From contig MGWS01000033.1 in the NCBI GenBank assembly GCA_001801105.1, positions 1-64,000 of the forward strand: a stretch of DNA of 64,000 bases, read 5' to 3'. Shown here in pieces: positions 62,002 through 64,000 of the stretch. A program made the position numbers and the translations under genes. Numbering within the stretch: position 1 is the first letter of the stretch; each line of letters opens with the position of its first letter. The notes below the pieces were generated by a model that saw only the letters and a list, made by a program, of their open reading frames with translations, did not search any database and had not been told where the DNA came from. Source of the stretch: Gallionellales bacterium GWA2_60_18. GTDB lineage: Bacteria; Pseudomonadota; Gammaproteobacteria; Burkholderiales; Gallionellaceae.

Positions 62002-62150
62002 TCCATCATGTACAGACATCAGCTTGCCAGGCTGTTTTTTATTTATCGTGTGTGTCGTGCCGGGGCTATTCCGTATCGGGAAATAACGCCCCGTCAATTC
62101 CTCCGCCATCGGTGCATGGCGTTCGGGAGTTTACCGTCTTTCATCAACCA
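62002..62150. repeat. Duplicated spacer, copy 2
   Basis: About 150 bp homologous to 57998-58145. It starts TCCATCATGTACA, includes a CGGGGC...GCCCCG hairpin, and runs into the last codons of the second GGDEF-EAL gene (stop at 62131). Confidence 0.85.
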
Positions 62151-64000
62151 GTTCCATGATATCCCGTGCAGGCATCGGGCGGGCGATGCCGTAGCCCTGT
62201 CCCGCCTCGCACCCCGCCTCGAGCAAGGCCTGATAATGCTCCCGTGTTTCGATGCCTTCCGCCACGGTCTTGCGGCCGAAGGTCTTTGCAAGGGCGATGA
62301 TGATCTGCACGATGGCACGGTCATCCTCGTTGTCCAGCATGCCGCGCACGAAGCTCTGGTCGATCTTGAGCGTTTCGGCCGAGAACCTGCGCAGATAGGC
62401 CAGCGAGGAATAACCGGTGCCGAAATCGTCCAGCGCAAAATGAACGCCCAGCGCGTGGCATGCCTCCATCACCTCGGAAGAGCGAGCGATGTCCTCGAGC
62501 GCGGCCGTTTCCAGCACTTCGATCTGCAAGCACTTGTGGGGCAACTCCGGGTAGCGCTCCAGCTTGCGCGCCAGCCCGGCGACGAAACCTGGCGACAAGA
62601 GATGCCGCGCGGAAATGTTGATGCTGACTTCCAGCAGCCTGCCTTGCCTGCGCCATTCGTCGAGTTGTGCCAGCGCCGTATCCGTCACCCACTCGCCCAG
62701 GCGTATTTCCAGCGCCGATTCATCGATGAACGGCAGGAATTCCTCCGGCAACAGCAGGCCGCGCTCCGGATGATGCCAGCGGATCAGCGCCTCGACGCCC
62801 GCGACAGCGCCCGAGGCCAGATCCACCTTGGGCTGGTAAAACAGTTCGAATTCGCCGTGTTCCAGCCCGTGCAGGATGCGTTGCCGCGATTCGTGCAGGG
62901 TGCGCACGCGCAGGTTGTGCGCCGGATCGTGCAGGTGGTAGCGGTTCTTGCCGGCCTGCTTGGCGGCATACATGGCCTGGTCGGCATGGCGCAACAGGGT
63001 GTCGCCGTCCTTGTTGTTGTCGGCAGGATAGAACGTCACGCCGATGCTGGCCGACACGCCGACCTCATGCCCGCCGATGGCCACCGGCGTGGCGACGATG
63101 TCGAGGATGCGCCCAATCAACTGGATGCATTCCTGTTCGCGCGCGAAATCGTTGAACAGCAGCACGAATTCGTCCCCGCCCAGCCGCGCCAATGTATCGC
63201 CCGCGCGCAACGCTTCCTGCAGGCGGGAGCTGACGTTCACCAGCAGCTGATCGCCCACCTCGTGCCCGAACTCGTCGTTGACGTGCTTGAAACCATCGAG
63301 ATCCAGATAACAGACCGCCAGCAACTTGCCGTCGCGTTGCGCGCGGGCGATGGCCTGGCTCAGCCGGTCGGCCAGCAGCCTGCGGTTGGGCAGGCCGGTC
63401 AGCTTGTCATAGTTGGCGGCGCGGTCCAGCGCGGCCTCATGTTCCTTGAGGTAGCTGATATCCGAGAACACCGCCACATAGCGCTGCAACTTGTCGCGCC
63501 CGTCGCGGATGACCGAGATCGAAAGCAGTTCCGCATATACCTCGCCGGACTTGCGCCGGTTCCATATCTCTCCGCGCCAGTGACCTTCCTGTTCCAGCGA
63601 CTGCCGCATCGCCTCATAGAACGCCTGGTCGTGCCGCCCCGAAGCCAGCAATCCGGGATCCCTGCCCAGCACCTCCTCGCGGGCATAGCCGGTGACGCGC
63701 GTGAACGCCGGATTGACGTCCGTGATGCGGTTATCCGCATCGCTGATGAGGATGGCCTCCTGGCTGGCGGCGAACACGCCGGCAGCGATGCGCAGGCTGT
63801 CCTCCGCCTGCTTGCGCCCGGTGATATCTTCGGTCAGCCCCATCAGCTTCACCACCTTGCCGCCGGCATCCCTGATCGGAATGAAGCAGGATTTGAAATG
63901 CTGCGGCGGATTCCCGTCCGTGTCGAATTCGAAATGGCTGGTGTTTCCGCCGAACGCCTGCCGCATCAGCATCCCGATGCGCGCCTTGTCCTGCCCGCCG
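62131..64000 (-). CDS. PAS-PAS-GGDEF-EAL protein (5' end outside window)
   Basis: At least 623 residues are visible; the frame stays open to the window edge (GGQDKARIG before the first visible Met), so the N-terminus is missing. Two PAS domains, GGDEF (LGGDEFVLLF, I-site RAGD) and EAL (VEALIRW, DDFGTGYSSLAYL) follow in order. It is closely similar throughout to the neighbouring 59068-61890 protein (GEIWNRRKSGDVYAELLSIS against GEIWNRRKSGEVYAELLSIS), so the two are tandem duplicates with different N-terminal parts. Confidence 0.92.
   Translation of the reverse strand, partial: GGQDKARIGMLMRQAFGGNTSHFEFDTDGNPPQHFKSCFIPIRDAGGKVVKLMGLTEDITGRKQAEDSLRIAAGVFAASQEAILISDADNRITDVNPAFTRVTGYAREEVLGRDPGLLASGRHDQAFYEAMRQSLEQEGHWRGEIWNRRKSGEVYAELLSISVIRDGRDKLQRYVAVFSDISYLKEHEAALDRAANYDKLTGLPNRRLLADRLSQAIARAQRDGKLLAVCYLDLDGFKHVNDEFGHEVGDQLLVNVSSRLQEALRAGDTLARLGGDEFVLLFNDFAREQECIQLIGRILDIVATPVAIGGHEVGVSASIGVTFYPADNNKDGDTLLRHADQAMYAAKQAGKNRYHLHDPAHNLRVRTLHESRQRILHGLEHGEFELFYQPKVDLASGAVAGVEALIRWHHPERGLLLPEEFLPFIDESALEIRLGEWVTDTALAQLDEWRRQGRLLEVSINISARHLLSPGFVAGLARKLERYPELPHKCLQIEVLETAALEDIARSSEVMEACHALGVHFALDDFGTGYSSLAYLRRFSAETLKIDQSFVRGMLDNEDDRAIVQIIIALAKTFGRKTVAEGIETREHYQALLEAGCEAGQGYGIARPMPARDIMELVDERR

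Overview
The window comes from a GC-rich betaproteobacterium, most likely of the Nitrosomonadales/Gallionellaceae type. This is inferred from gene order and content, not from an rRNA gene: dacC-dat-ybeD-lipB-lipA, rnb-tonB-aroE-mtgA, argB-HAD-slmA, lptM-lysA divergent from cyaY, ybeY-corC-lnt-glyQ-glyS-gmhB-plsC, a RegBA-type redox pair, a full rnfABCDGE set and many c-di-GMP proteins. No rRNA, tRNA, CRISPR array or complete insertion sequence was seen.

Layout. 1-2.6 kb is an AT-rich restriction-modification island: an Eco47II-like endonuclease, a C5 cytosine methyltransferase fused to a MerR-type HTH, and a small protein. It abuts a cobalamin adenosyltransferase gene reduced to its first ~20 codons. 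3-10.3 kb (minus) holds DUF1841, nth and rnfABCDGE, with an MntA-HepT toxin-antitoxin pair wedged between rnfE and nth. 10.4-15 kb has a lipoprotein and a redox/envelope cluster (OYE, CDGSH protein, two YceI proteins, cytochrome b561, MarR). 15-18.8 kb is mixed: an aberrant DAHP-synthase-like gene, a Bro-N antirepressor remnant, a membrane protein, a DUF4238 protein and a TumE-TumA pair. 18.8-22.4 kb has slmA, a HAD phosphatase, argB, a decayed Hsp20 tail, an XRE regulator and an intact Hsp20.

22.5-28 kb holds a PCu(A)C copper chaperone divergent from regB-regA, then HDOD, CZB and diguanylate cyclase genes. 28-42 kb (plus) carries cell-wall and lipoate genes, cytochrome c, RNase II-like, TonB, a zinc-type module (DUF2946-like, porin, ZnuA, ZnuB), aroE, mtgA and mgtE. 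42-54 kb (mostly minus) has a histone H1-like protein, lysA, lptM, ygjP, plsC, gmhB, glySQ, lnt, corC and ybeY, with cyaY and rluF on plus. 54.3-57.7 kb holds two genes I cannot assign (a TPR protein and a partner) exactly where phoH should be. Only the last ~80 codons of phoH survive. 58-64 kb has an HDOD protein and two tandem PAS-GGDEF-EAL proteins separated by a duplicated spacer.

Intergenic space is densely populated by at least six families of palindromic repeats. Several supply the stop codons of neighbouring genes, and one family (3.5 and 52.8 kb) shows compensatory base changes in its stem. The strongest candidates for something undescribed are the TPR/partner pair replacing phoH, the covarying structured repeat, and the RegB variant with a His/Met-rich loop beside a copper chaperone.
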